Part shown: piece after piece, positions 25,966 to 34,393 of the stretch
How positions within the stretch are numbered: the first letter of the stretch is position 1
Layout: the number at the start of each line of letters is the position of its first letter
From: Chryseobacterium sp. S0630
GTDB taxonomy: Bacteria; Bacteroidota; Bacteroidia; Flavobacteriales; Weeksellaceae
Length of the DNA stretch: 64,000 nt
Direction of reading: 5' to 3'
Assembly: GCF_024158915.1 (NCBI RefSeq)
Contig: NZ_JAMZGF010000014.1
Coordinates: 34,800 to 98,799, forward strand
The notes under the pieces: model-generated
What the model was told of the DNA's origin: nothing
The model's input: the letters and a program-made list of their open reading frames with translations, nothing else
Databases searched by the model: none
Made by a program: the position numbers and the translations under genes

Positions 25966-27420
25966 ATGAAATCTCCTAATAACCATGAACACTCACCATT
26001 AATAAAAACAAATATTAATGAAAAAACAGAAATAATCAATCCTTTATTTCAAGCCAATCCTGTCAATCATAACTCTTTAAATGAAGAAATGAAATGGTTG
26101 CAATCGCTTATTGAAAAGCGATGCAAAGAATTGTTTCTGGAAGATGAGGTAGAATTGAATATTGGCTATGAAATACCTGAAACTCCGGAATCAGATGACC
26201 AATCTCCCTATTCTGTTACAATAAATACCCACCAGCTTACTGTTCTGGACAGAATCATCTTAGCGCTGGGCATTGCTTCGGCTCATTATCCGTCTATCCT
26301 GAAAACATTTGTGCAGATAGAAGAAAGCAGCAATGCATTTGCTATTGAAGCAGGTGGTGAATATGATAAAATCAGCCGCAGCTTTAAGCCCACTTTTCAA
26401 ACCGCACTTTTTTTGCTGGCAGGTAAAGATTTATCATTGTGGTCACAGTATGGGGCACAACTCATCAACGGCAGTGTACTATTGAAAAATGATATTATTT
26501 ACAATCGTTCTTCAACAGAATTTATTCATGGAAAAATTGAATTGGATACCGCTTATCTCAATTATTTCTTATCAGGGCAGAAACCACAGCTGGATCATGG
26601 TTCTTACTTTCCAGGCAGGCTTTACAAATCTGACCTTACCATGGAAGATATTATTTTGGAAGATAATGTCCGTGAACAGATAAAACCCATCGGACATTAT
26701 ATAAAAGCATTGGAAAACGGCTTTTTCAAAACCAATGAACATAGTTTTAAACCAGGTTTCATTGCTTTATTCTACGGTGCACCGGGAACGGGGAAAACGA
26801 TGCTTGCAGGAATTCTTGCCAACACCTATGGTATTGATATGTATCATGTAGATCTCTCAAAGGTTGTGAGCAAATACATTGGTGAAACAGAGAAAAATCT
26901 TGAAGTGTTATTCAACAGATTGCAGGGTAAAAACTGTATGTTGTTTTTTGACGAAGCTGACGCTTTGTTTGGGAAACGTTCTGACGTAAAAGATGCCCAT
27001 GACCGCTACGCCAACCAGGAGGTCTCCTACTTATTGCAGCGAATAGAAAAATTTGACGGATTAACAATCCTGGCTTCCAATTTTGAAAACAATATGGATG
27101 ATGCTTTCAAGCGCCGTATAGATGTTTCTGTGAATGTAATACGACCGACAGAAACAACAAGGAAAGCCCTTTGGGAGCATTATTTGCCTAAAAACATAAC
27201 TTTTGAAAGTAATGATCTTTTACAACATTTAGCCAAAGAATATAACTATACGGGGGCTAATATCCGAAACATTATGAAAAATGCAGCGATGGCATTACAT
27301 GACCGTAATGAAACCTGCATTACCTATTCGTTAATAAGCACTTATCTAATGATAGAAAACGAAAAGGCTTTTGGAAAAAATCAATCCCGCCTCAGCCCAT
27401 TTGTACAAAAACAAGAATAA
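25966..27420 (+). CDS. AAA+ ATPase of the eCIS (Afp15/Pvc15-like)
   Basis: A 484-aa AAA+ ATPase. Walker A is GAPGTGKT (271-278), Walker B LFFDEADALF (326-335), and sensor-1 and arginine-finger-type residues follow (LASNFENNMDDAFKRRIDV). An N-terminal region of about 230 residues is specific to eCIS ATPases. Every eCIS cluster carries such an ATPase; in PVC, loss of Pvc15 leaves the cargo unloaded, so it is thought to unfold or guide cargo and tape measure into the tube. It lies between the tape measure gene and the toxin gene (24-base gap), which fits a loading role for that toxin. Confidence 0.95.
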   Translation: MKSPNNHEHSPLIKTNINEKTEIINPLFQANPVNHNSLNEEMKWLQSLIEKRCKELFLEDEVELNIGYEIPETPESDDQSPYSVTINTHQLTVLDRIILALGIASAHYPSILKTFVQIEESSNAFAIEAGGEYDKISRSFKPTFQTALFLLAGKDLSLWSQYGAQLINGSVLLKNDIIYNRSSTEFIHGKIELDTAYLNYFLSGQKPQLDHGSYFPGRLYKSDLTMEDIILEDNVREQIKPIGHYIKALENGFFKTNEHSFKPGFIALFYGAPGTGKTMLAGILANTYGIDMYHVDLSKVVSKYIGETEKNLEVLFNRLQGKNCMLFFDEADALFGKRSDVKDAHDRYANQEVSYLLQRIEKFDGLTILASNFENNMDDAFKRRIDVSVNVIRPTETTRKALWEHYLPKNITFESNDLLQHLAKEYNYTGANIRNIMKNAAMALHDRNETCITYSLISTYLMIENEKAFGKNQSRLSPFVQKQE

Positions 27421-27444
27421 AAAACTCATCTAATAACCAATAAC

Positions 27445-30400
27445 ATGAGCAGACACAAAAAAACATTTGCACCCAGGGCTGGCAGGTCCGGGAAGCAGAA
27501 CACCAATAGTAAAGAGGATAAAGATAAGCATGAGCAAATCACCGATCAGGACAGCAAAATATCTCTCGCCAAAGCAGAAACTACCCAAATAACATACGAA
27601 CCTTTTAAAAACAGAGCATTCAATAAAGTAGAAAAAAATGCGTCTGTCATTCAATTATTTGACAAAGGACAGCATGTTTCAACACTTCATAACGCCCTAA
27701 ATAAATTAGGCCATAAAACTCCTGAAAATAAGAATCTTTTCTGGAACGAAACAAAGACCGGAATCATCAGTTTTCAACGTAAGAATAATATCAATACTTC
27801 CGGCACTCTTAATAGGGAAACCTTGCTGAAAATGAATGAAGCATTGAACTTCTTAAACAGTAAGAAAGAAGTTGGACTTCCTGTTTCTGAACGTGCAAAA
27901 ATGCTGTACGAAGCCTTTGAACACAGAACACTGGGGATTTTTGCAGGAACTGATGAAGACAAAGTTTTTACGGCTTTAGAAAAACTTTCCTATGAAGAAA
28001 GATACGAGCTTATTCAATATTATGACGCAACATACAAACCTAAAAGAAAGGTAGGATTAGTACAGGATTTATATGAAGAATTAGGCAACAAAGACTTATT
28101 TAAAGCGATACGGTTATTATATGCAAACTATGAAGAGCCACAACCACAGCTGGTGCCAGAGCCGGCACAACCCGAAGGTGAATTGCTACAGGAAGTTGTT
28201 GTCACAGGTAAAGGATCATGGATTAAGCCTAAGACAAAGTATGCCATAGAAGGACAGCCTATAGAATTTGATTGTATCTATCAATATGAAACCCCTGTTA
28301 TGTATGCTGAAGGAAACAAGCCTAAAGTTCCGGAAGTTGTCCGAAAAGTATTGATCCAGAATGACGGCAGAGTGTACAACCTGTTTGAATACCCTTTTAG
28401 AAAGGATACTAAAACTTTCAGACAGGATGGAACTGCAATCAGCCAGTTTTCTATTAATACCCATCAATCAGGGAACTTTACATTTGTATTCTTCATAGAA
28501 AATACTCTAACAAAGGAATTCAGAGCTCAGACCAAAGAATACCAGGTTAAGACCCTTGAAGAGGCGGCAGCTGGTGATTTGAAAAAGAATAAAATTCAAA
28601 ATTATTCAGATTTCAGACAGCAGGCAGCCTTTATTGAGTTCAATCTTTCAAAAGGAGCATCCAAGGAACAGAAAAGCGATCCGAATTTCTATATTGAATC
28701 TGCAACATATAGTGAAAATCCTGCAAGAGTAAGTTCTGCAGATATTAATCATATTCCGCAGTCTTATTATTCAATTAAAGGAAAGCCTATCCCTAAAGAT
28801 CATCATTATTTCTGGTTTGCAGAAATCAATACGCCTAAAGAAATGTTTGATGGAGCAAGTGCATTACTGGGTGTAGAATATGCTAAAAATGCCAATGTAC
28901 ATGGTTATAAAAGAGGAGAATATTTCGGTAAAGATGGCTGGAATATGAATTCTTCTCAGACAACAGCTGCTTTTTTAGGATCACTTACAGGAGTTTATAC
29001 CATTCATTGTCTGGTATTAGACAAAAATAATAATCTGACAGGTCAGGAAGCATCTTACCGACAGGTTATCTTACCAAAGGATGATTATCAGGCTCTAAAA
29101 AACATACGAGAATATAAGAAAAACATTGACAAAAGCTTTAATACCATTGCTCCCCAAACAGCATTAGCTATTAATGCCGTAGCCATCAACGAGGAAACTA
29201 CAGAAACCCTTTCACTCAATTTATTTATAGGAAAAAGCAAAAAGAATCCAAGCAATTATGTATTAACAGATCTTACTCCAGGTGTACAGCATCAGCGTAC
29301 TTATGAAGGAAATAATTTAAAAGATTTATTTGAAGAATTTGACAGCAAAAACACTTATCCGGATGGTATCCTGGCTTATGAAATTCCGTCCAATACATTA
29401 GGTTATCCTACTCTAAAAGGTAATTTCACTACTGATGGAGCATCATTTTGGGAATCGCTTTCCACGGGAGCTGGTTGGGCTTCTTTAGGTTTCGCAGTAG
29501 CAGGATTGGTAGCCTCATTTACACCGGCAGCACCTATTGCTCCTTACTTATTTATAGCTGCAGGTACCACAGGTGCTACTTCCGGAACCGCCAGCATTAT
29601 TGATAAAGTACAAAAAGGAACATTAACCAACGAAACCCTGACTTTAGATGTTATTATGATAGCATCCAGCTTTTTAGGAATGGCAGGTACATTATCCAGC
29701 ATCGCTAAGGCATCCTCTATTATAAAAATATCATCAACAGGGATTGAGTATATCATTTTAACTGATTTTGCCCTTAATGGTACAGCGGCAGTGATGATTA
29801 CCTCTGAAGGTTTAAAAAGCATACAGGATATTCATGATAATAAAAACCTGACTACAGCAGAAAAAATAGAGCGTATTGTTGGAATTTTAGGACAGTTGAC
29901 ATTAACTGCAGGATTACTTGTACTAAGCAGTAAGAACTTAAAAGGAGGAGAATTAGAGAAACTGCCAAAGGTAAAAAGACAAACCTCAAAAAAACCTTAC
30001 AACCCGGAGCAGCATAGTGAATTTATTGATACACCTGAAAATTTAACGGGCGGGAAAGTTCCTAAAAATACAGCCAGCAATAAACCGGCAGTACACGCTC
30101 TGGAGAATACTTACAAACAACCCGATTTTAATCAGTTCCTAAAATCCGTTGAAGCCGGTTTCCCATCTGATGAAATCGCAAAACAAGCTTATGATTTATT
30201 TAAAAATAAAAACTGGAAACAATTAGAACAATTGTTTACGGATAAGAATCTCAATGGAAACTGGCCTCCGAACCGTGGGGCAACAAGCACCATAGAGGTT
30301 ACCTTGAAAGAAGGAAGCATTTTTGACAGATATGGTGGATGGATTGATGAAAACGGAGTTTTCCAGGATAGAGGAACCTTTGCAGGAAAAGACGGTACTC

Positions 30401-31251
30401 CTTATACAGACAGAGCTTTATCTAAAGGGACAGATAGTAAACCATATACAAGATATAAAGTATTAAAGGACATAACTCAAGTCAGTGAAGGAGAAATCAT
30501 TCCTTGGTTTGGAGAAAAAGGCGGAGGTATTCAGTATGAACTGCCGGTATCTATCAATGATTTAATAAAAGAAGGATATATAAAACCTATTGGTAAAGCA
30601 CCAAAAAACAATAAGATGTCTGATACAAAAATCATTAAAGGAAGTGACACAAAGAAAATAACAGAAATAGAACCGACAGAAAACCATGATTTGGAAGTCA
30701 GAAATAATGGAAAAAGCTTAAATGATAAACCTTCAAATTTTATTGAAAAAATGCGTAATTTGCAGATTGACAATAAAGAATTACAGATAAAATTAAGTAA
30801 GGCCTTTGATGAGCTTGCAAGTGAATATCATAATCCAATGCCTAAAAAACGTATGCAAGCATGGATAGATTATTTAGAGAAAAAAGGAGTGACTTTTGAA
30901 ATTGGGACAGGTGTTGCATATCTAAAACTATATGATAATAATAATGCAGAAGGCTTCTTCACTTCTCATCCGTTAAGCAATGGTAAATATAAACGAGTAA
31001 TTTATTTAAAAGAGAATCCTGATACAAGTACATTCTACGAAGAGTGCTATCATGCCCTACAGGACTTATCAGGACATACACAAAGAGGGACTGTTTATTA
31101 TAACGGGGGAACAATTTATGATAATGTAGATTTATGGGAATTTGATGCCAAAATAAGAATTATAAACGAGGCTAAACAATTAAAAATAACCCCAGAAGAG
31201 GTCGAAATATTAGAAATACAAATACAAAAAGTACTAAGAAATGAATATTAA
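27445..31251 (+). CDS. eCIS cargo toxin with TNT (NAD glycohydrolase-like) domain and extra C-terminal domain
   Basis: A 1268-aa modular effector. In order: a basic, disordered start; a peptidoglycan-binding-1-like fold (about 68-136); an annexin-repeat-like module (about 153-230) with GTDEDKVFTALEKLS and YEELGNKDLFKAIRLL; beta-rich regions; a hydrophobic Gly/Ala-rich core (about 675-835); then a TNT domain (about 935-1050) with NWPPN, DRYGG (R962), a DRALS segment, PWFGEKGGGIQYELP (Q1030). TNT domains hydrolyse NAD, and the Arg and Gln of these motifs match the known active-site pattern. A further domain (about 1095-1268) holds FYEECYHALQDLSGH (E1199, E1200, H1203), possibly zincin-like. Its last codons overlap the next gene. 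Its place after the loading ATPase marks it as the cargo. Confidence 0.85.
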   Translation: MSRHKKTFAPRAGRSGKQNTNSKEDKDKHEQITDQDSKISLAKAETTQITYEPFKNRAFNKVEKNASVIQLFDKGQHVSTLHNALNKLGHKTPENKNLFWNETKTGIISFQRKNNINTSGTLNRETLLKMNEALNFLNSKKEVGLPVSERAKMLYEAFEHRTLGIFAGTDEDKVFTALEKLSYEERYELIQYYDATYKPKRKVGLVQDLYEELGNKDLFKAIRLLYANYEEPQPQLVPEPAQPEGELLQEVVVTGKGSWIKPKTKYAIEGQPIEFDCIYQYETPVMYAEGNKPKVPEVVRKVLIQNDGRVYNLFEYPFRKDTKTFRQDGTAISQFSINTHQSGNFTFVFFIENTLTKEFRAQTKEYQVKTLEEAAAGDLKKNKIQNYSDFRQQAAFIEFNLSKGASKEQKSDPNFYIESATYSENPARVSSADINHIPQSYYSIKGKPIPKDHHYFWFAEINTPKEMFDGASALLGVEYAKNANVHGYKRGEYFGKDGWNMNSSQTTAAFLGSLTGVYTIHCLVLDKNNNLTGQEASYRQVILPKDDYQALKNIREYKKNIDKSFNTIAPQTALAINAVAINEETTETLSLNLFIGKSKKNPSNYVLTDLTPGVQHQRTYEGNNLKDLFEEFDSKNTYPDGILAYEIPSNTLGYPTLKGNFTTDGASFWESLSTGAGWASLGFAVAGLVASFTPAAPIAPYLFIAAGTTGATSGTASIIDKVQKGTLTNETLTLDVIMIASSFLGMAGTLSSIAKASSIIKISSTGIEYIILTDFALNGTAAVMITSEGLKSIQDIHDNKNLTTAEKIERIVGILGQLTLTAGLLVLSSKNLKGGELEKLPKVKRQTSKKPYNPEQHSEFIDTPENLTGGKVPKNTASNKPAVHALENTYKQPDFNQFLKSVEAGFPSDEIAKQAYDLFKNKNWKQLEQLFTDKNLNGNWPPNRGATSTIEVTLKEGSIFDRYGGWIDENGVFQDRGTFAGKDGTPYTDRALSKGTDSKPYTRYKVLKDITQVSEGEIIPWFGEKGGGIQYELPVSINDLIKEGYIKPIGKAPKNNKMSDTKIIKGSDTKKITEIEPTENHDLEVRNNGKSLNDKPSNFIEKMRNLQIDNKELQIKLSKAFDELASEYHNPMPKKRMQAWIDYLEKKGVTFEIGTGVAYLKLYDNNNAEGFFTSHPLSNGKYKRVIYLKENPDTSTFYEECYHALQDLSGHTQRGTVYYNGGTIYDNVDLWEFDAKIRIINEAKQLKITPEEVEILEIQIQKVLRNEY

Positions 31252-31657
31252 TAAGGGTAAATTTAAGTTACATGCAAATATAGAATATAGAGAAAACATC
31301 TATTTCTTATCAGTCACAGTAACCAATATTTCAGAAATAACATTAGAATTTGATTTTACCAATCATACAGGAAGTTTTGCCAGAAACTGTATACAAATAT
31401 ATGATTGTGATAAAAATATAAATACTTTTAGGGGAGTCGAACTAATGAGTACTAAAAGTTTCAATAATGAAATAACACAAATCAAACCACAGGAAAGTGC
31501 AACTTTTATATTAGAAGGCAAAATTGAAAATATAGAAGAAGATTTATTTTTGACATTTAAAGGAGTTAACTATTTAGTTGAAAAAGGAAAAAAATATTTT
31601 ATAGAAATAAATTATTTAGATACTACATCAGGACTAATTCCTTTTATAATAGAATAA
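31241..31657 (+). CDS. Putative immunity protein 1
   Basis: A 138-aa, all-beta-looking acidic protein with no signal peptide or recognisable family. Its start overlaps the last 11 bases of the toxin gene, so it is translationally coupled, as is usual for toxin-immunity pairs. It is paralogous to the next gene: shared motifs include NISE-TLE(F/L), a (N)(H/N)TG segment, IE(E/N)DLFL-FKG and the (I/Y)NYLD-type ending. Low GC relative to the structural genes suggests recent acquisition. Whether it protects against the TNT domain or the extra C-terminal domain cannot be read from sequence. Confidence 0.65.
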   Translation: MNINKGKFKLHANIEYRENIYFLSVTVTNISEITLEFDFTNHTGSFARNCIQIYDCDKNINTFRGVELMSTKSFNNEITQIKPQESATFILEGKIENIEEDLFLTFKGVNYLVEKGKKYFIEINYLDTTSGLIPFIIE

Positions 31658-31749
31658 ATCATTCATATCTGTTATCTTTATTTTTTAAATTAAATGTTAC
31701 TTCAACAATATATCTTGTCGTAAACATAACTATCTAAATAAAAAAATTA

Positions 31750-31769
31750 TAATACTTATATAAGTATTA
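31750..31769. promoter_or_regulatory. 20-bp perfect palindrome before second immunity-like gene
   Basis: The half-site TAATACTTAT is followed directly by its reverse complement, ending 6 bases before the ATG at 31776. It could be an operator for a dimeric repressor or, in mRNA, a stem next to the start codon. It is AT-rich, so chance cannot be excluded. Confidence 0.4.
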
Positions 31770-31775
31770 ATCAAT

Positions 31776-32177
31776 ATGACTAAAATCAAGATAAATGCAG
31801 AAATAGAAAAGGATGGAGAATCATTCATATTCTATGTGAATATATTCAATATATCCGAAGAGACATTAAAATTAAACTTGTCTAATAATACGGGTGGGCT
31901 TGTAAGAGAATCAGTTCATTTATACGATAAAAACAAGGATAGATTACATAAAGGAATCAACTATATGACTCCTATAAATGATGTTACCAATCTAACTTCA
32001 ATTGAACCAGGAAAATTTGCTCAGCTTCTGTTAAAAGCGAAACTTGAAGAAATAGAGAATGACCTGTTTCTCGATTTTAAAGGAGCCAATTTTAATGTCA
32101 AACAAGATGAGACCTATTATTTTCAAATAGAATATCTTGATGCAAAATCAGATATGGCGCCTTTCAATATTGATTAA
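31776..32177 (+). CDS. Putative immunity protein 2 (paralogue of protein 1)
   Basis: A 133-aa protein, paralogue of the gene 118 bases upstream, with the same beta-rich layout: KINAEIEKDGESFIFYVNI, NISEETLKLNLSNNTGG, LEEIENDLFLDFKGANF and YFQIEYLDAKSDMAPF. No signal peptide, no known family. Duplicate immunity-like genes behind a toxin often protect against toxin variants or against more than one toxic domain. Its start codon is immediately preceded by a perfect 20-bp palindrome, so it may have separate control. Confidence 0.62.
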   Translation: MTKIKINAEIEKDGESFIFYVNIFNISEETLKLNLSNNTGGLVRESVHLYDKNKDRLHKGINYMTPINDVTNLTSIEPGKFAQLLLKAKLEEIENDLFLDFKGANFNVKQDETYYFQIEYLDAKSDMAPFNID

Positions 32178-32238
32178 AACAATCAATTTTGAAGAATCAT
32201 TAAACAAAAATGATTATATAACGATAAAGTAATTCAGC

Positions 32239-32577
32239 ATGATCAAAAAAAACGAAATAACCAGACAAAAATTATTTGATGGCGATGAACAAGAATGTCT
32301 AAAAGAAATTTTTGAAATTGAAAATCAGAAAATCAAATTGATTGATTTTTATAACAGTCCGTTAAGAGATTTAAAAAAAGAAATAGATGATGAGAGCTTT
32401 GAAACCATCATCAGAGAAAATAAATTTAATGTAAAAAATACTTTTATTGAAAAATTTGTGTCTGAAGAAGGATTAGAAGTTCATTATCTGAAAAAGGATG
32501 ATGTGATCTATCTGTTTTCATATGGAGAATTTCAGCCCGGCAGGTATATGCTGTTTTTAGAAGGCATTTATCAATAA
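32239..32577 (+). CDS. Small acidic protein, third immunity-like gene
   Basis: A 112-aa charged protein, unrelated to the two paralogues before it. Predicted alpha/beta, no signal peptide; motifs such as EIFEIENQKIKLIDFYNSPL and YLFSYGEFQPGRYMLFLEG are not assignable by me. It is the last gene before a strong hairpin terminator, so it belongs to the toxin operon. It might be the immunity partner of one of the two C-terminal domains of the toxin, with the paralogous pair serving the other; this is speculation from position. Confidence 0.6.
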   Translation: MIKKNEITRQKLFDGDEQECLKEIFEIENQKIKLIDFYNSPLRDLKKEIDDESFETIIRENKFNVKNTFIEKFVSEEGLEVHYLKKDDVIYLFSYGEFQPGRYMLFLEGIYQ

Positions 32578-32589
32578 GTAAAAAATACA

Positions 32590-32622
32590 ATCAGAGCAGA
32601 TTATTTCTGCTCTGATTTTTTA
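32590..32622. terminator. Terminator of the toxin/immunity operon
   Basis: ATCAGAGCAGA and TCTGCTCTGAT form an 11-bp perfect stem with a TTATT loop, followed by a run of T. It closes the plus-strand operon. The same hairpin occurs at 50140-50166 after the amidohydrolase gene, and the bases beyond it also match, so this terminator was probably copied with that gene's end. Confidence 0.85.
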
Positions 32623-32624
32623 TT

Positions 32625-32690
32625 TGATCAATAGTTATTTATTTTCAGAAGCCTTTATGAGTTATCTGAAAACAGCATCTCTTTTTAAGA
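32625..32690 (-). pseudogene. Relic of the 3' end of an amidohydrolase gene
   Basis: Directly after the hairpin, this stretch aligns with 50170-50240, the last codons and trailer of the amidohydrolase (shared words: ATTTGAT, TTATTTA, TTTTCAGAA, TTTATGA, TTATCTGAAAA). A one-base loss disturbs the reading frame relative to the intact gene, and no coding continues further upstream on the minus strand. It appears to be the tail left by a deleted or partly copied amidohydrolase. Assigned by eye from about 90 bases of imperfect match. Confidence 0.5.
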
Positions 32691-32823
32691 GAAGGTCGAT
32701 ACGGATGTTGAAAGCAGCTTTATGAGTGGGGTGAATGGAAGATAGAAATAGCTATCAGAATAAAAAAATTTATCAAAATGTACGAAATTAAACTAGATTA
32801 ATTTCTACCTGCTTTATCCGCCA

Positions 32824-32831
32824 TACATTTG
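32824..32831 (+). promoter_or_regulatory. -7 box upstream of the alpha/beta hydrolase
   Basis: TACATTTG matches the TAnnTTTG consensus, 52 bases before the ATG at 32884. No clear -33 TTTG at the expected distance. Confidence 0.5.
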
Positions 32832-32883
32832 CTGAAGAAATAAGAAAACAAATAAATTAACCAAACATTAAAAATTCAAAACA

Positions 32884-33705
32884 ATGAGCACATTACAATT
32901 AAAAGACGGAACAGAGATTTTTTATAAAGACCAGGGAGAAGGACCAGTATTAATGTTTCACCACGGATGGCCATTATCATCGGATGATTGGGATGCACAG
33001 GTAATTTTCTTCCTTCAGAGAGGGTACAGAGTGATTTCGCACGACAGAAGAGGTCACGGTCGTTCCAGCCAGAATATTTACAATCACACCATCGAGCAAT
33101 ATGCTTCTGACGCTGCAGAATTGGTTGAATTCCTTGACTTGAAAGATGTCGTTCACATTGGTCACTCTACAGGAGGTGGTGAAGTGATCCGCTACGTTCA
33201 CAAATATTCTAACGGAAGAGCCAAAAAAGCAGTTTTAATTAGCGCTGTTCCACCAGTAATGGTAAAAAGTGAAAACAATCCTGATGGTGTTCCGATGGAA
33301 GTTTTTGACGGAATCAGAGAACAGACTTTGAATAACAGAAACCAGTTTTATTTTGATTTGACTTTCCCTTTCTACGGCTACAACAGAGAAGGAGCTAATA
33401 TAAAAGACGGGGTACAGAGAAACTGGTGGAGACAAGGAATGATGGGTGGAATTGTGGCACATTATGACGGAATCAAAGCATTTTCCGAGACTGATTTTAC
33501 TGAAGATTTAAAAGCTGTGGATATTCCTGTTTTGGTTCTTCACGGAGAAGATGACCAAATTGTTCCCATCGAAAACTCTGCCATTAAATCTGCAAAACTG
33601 TTGAAAAACGGAAAACTGATTACGTATCCGGGTTTCCCTCACGGAATGCCTACTACAGAGCATGAAACCATTAATAAAGATCTTTTGGAATTTATTGAGG
33701 CTTAA
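32884..33705 (+). CDS. Alpha/beta hydrolase, non-heme chloroperoxidase/arylesterase type
   Basis: A 273-aa cofactor-free haloperoxidase-like esterase. It has the family start (LQLKDGTEIFYKDQGEGPV), the oxyanion HHGWP at 26-30, GHGRSS, the nucleophile elbow GHSTGGGE (S95), an acid residue in LHGEDDQIVP and the catalytic His in FPHGMPTTE (about 252). Length and motifs match enzymes usually annotated as chloroperoxidases, which in vivo mostly act as esterases; the natural substrate is unknown. There is no signal peptide, so it is cytoplasmic. It stands alone between its own promoter and terminator and is not part of the injection-system operon. Confidence 0.93.
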   Translation: MSTLQLKDGTEIFYKDQGEGPVLMFHHGWPLSSDDWDAQVIFFLQRGYRVISHDRRGHGRSSQNIYNHTIEQYASDAAELVEFLDLKDVVHIGHSTGGGEVIRYVHKYSNGRAKKAVLISAVPPVMVKSENNPDGVPMEVFDGIREQTLNNRNQFYFDLTFPFYGYNREGANIKDGVQRNWWRQGMMGGIVAHYDGIKAFSETDFTEDLKAVDIPVLVLHGEDDQIVPIENSAIKSAKLLKNGKLITYPGFPHGMPTTEHETINKDLLEFIEA

Positions 33706-33715
33706 TATAAAATAT

Positions 33716-33749
33716 AAAAAAGGGGAATCATTTTCGATTCCCCTTTTTT
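33716..33749 (+). terminator. Terminator after alpha/beta hydrolase
   Basis: GGGGAATC (33722-33729) pairs with GATTCCCC (33736-33743) around a 6-base loop and is followed by six T. A preceding A-run lets it work in both directions. Confidence 0.9.
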
Positions 33750-33796
33750 ATACGAGACAAAACAATCTATTGAATACAATATCAAAATGATAAACA

Positions 33797-33823
33797 AAAA
33801 ATCCCGGTTAATCCGGGATTTTA
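33797..33823 (-). terminator. Terminator after the DUF2911 gene
   Basis: On the minus strand AAAATCCCGG, a TTAA loop and CCGGGATTTTTT form a strong stem with T-run 18 bases after the stop of the DUF2911 gene. Confidence 0.85.
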
Positions 33824-33840
33824 ATTTCTTGTATTTACAT

Positions 33841-34359
33841 TTATTTGATCTCTACAGGAACTGAGATTTTATCCCAATCCATTGTGAATCCATTATTGTT
33901 TACTTTATAAACCAAAGCTTCCTGTGTTGCTGGTAAAGCCTTTGTTTTTACATCAACACGTAAAGCATCTTTAGCCTGCTCGTATTTATAAGCTCCCCAT
34001 TGTTTAGGCTCTTTGTTAAAAATTGCAGTCCAGGTTCCGCTTTGTTTAGGGATTAAGAAAAAGCTGTATTTACCTGCAGGTAGTTTTTTACCCTGAACGG
34101 TAATATCTTTATCTGTTTCGAAAGTAGTCGCTTCATTAGCACCTGCACGCCAAACTTTATCATAAGCTTCCAAACCACCCCAGATTGTACGTCCTTTTAC
34201 AGAAGGACTGCTATACGCAATAGTAATGTTTGCATCTTTAATTTTTCCTGTAGCAGTAGCCGGAGGGCTGGCAGGTTTTTTAGTTTCCTGTGCAAAAGCA
34301 TTTACTGAAAGCGTCACTGCTGCGAAAAGTACAGTAGCAGATTTAATCATTGTTTTCAT
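33841..34359 (-). CDS. DUF2911 family secreted protein
   Basis: A 172-aa protein with a signal peptide ([16 protein letters not shown], cut about residue 23). The DUF2911 pattern is visible: [20 protein letters not shown] (positions 44-63), [33 protein letters not shown] and [13 protein letters not shown]. These are common periplasmic proteins of Bacteroidota with no known biochemical function. It follows the symporter gene with a 34-base gap on the same strand, so it may be the last gene of that operon, and is closed by the terminator at 33797-33823. Confidence 0.9.
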   Translation of the reverse strand: MKTMIKSATVLFAAVTLSVNAFAQETKKPASPPATATGKIKDANITIAYSSPSVKGRTIWGGLEAYDKVWRAGANEATTFETDKDITVQGKKLPAGKYSFFLIPKQSGTWTAIFNKEPKQWGAYKYEQAKDALRVDVKTKALPATQEALVYKVNNNGFTMDWDKISVPVEIK

Positions 34360-34393
34360 AATATTTTATTTGTTTGTTTTTATTATTATTTGC

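Noticed and set aside
180..32577. Canonical type VI secretion system
   Set aside because: No TssJ/L/M membrane complex or ClpV; sheath is one-chain phage type, not TssB/TssC.
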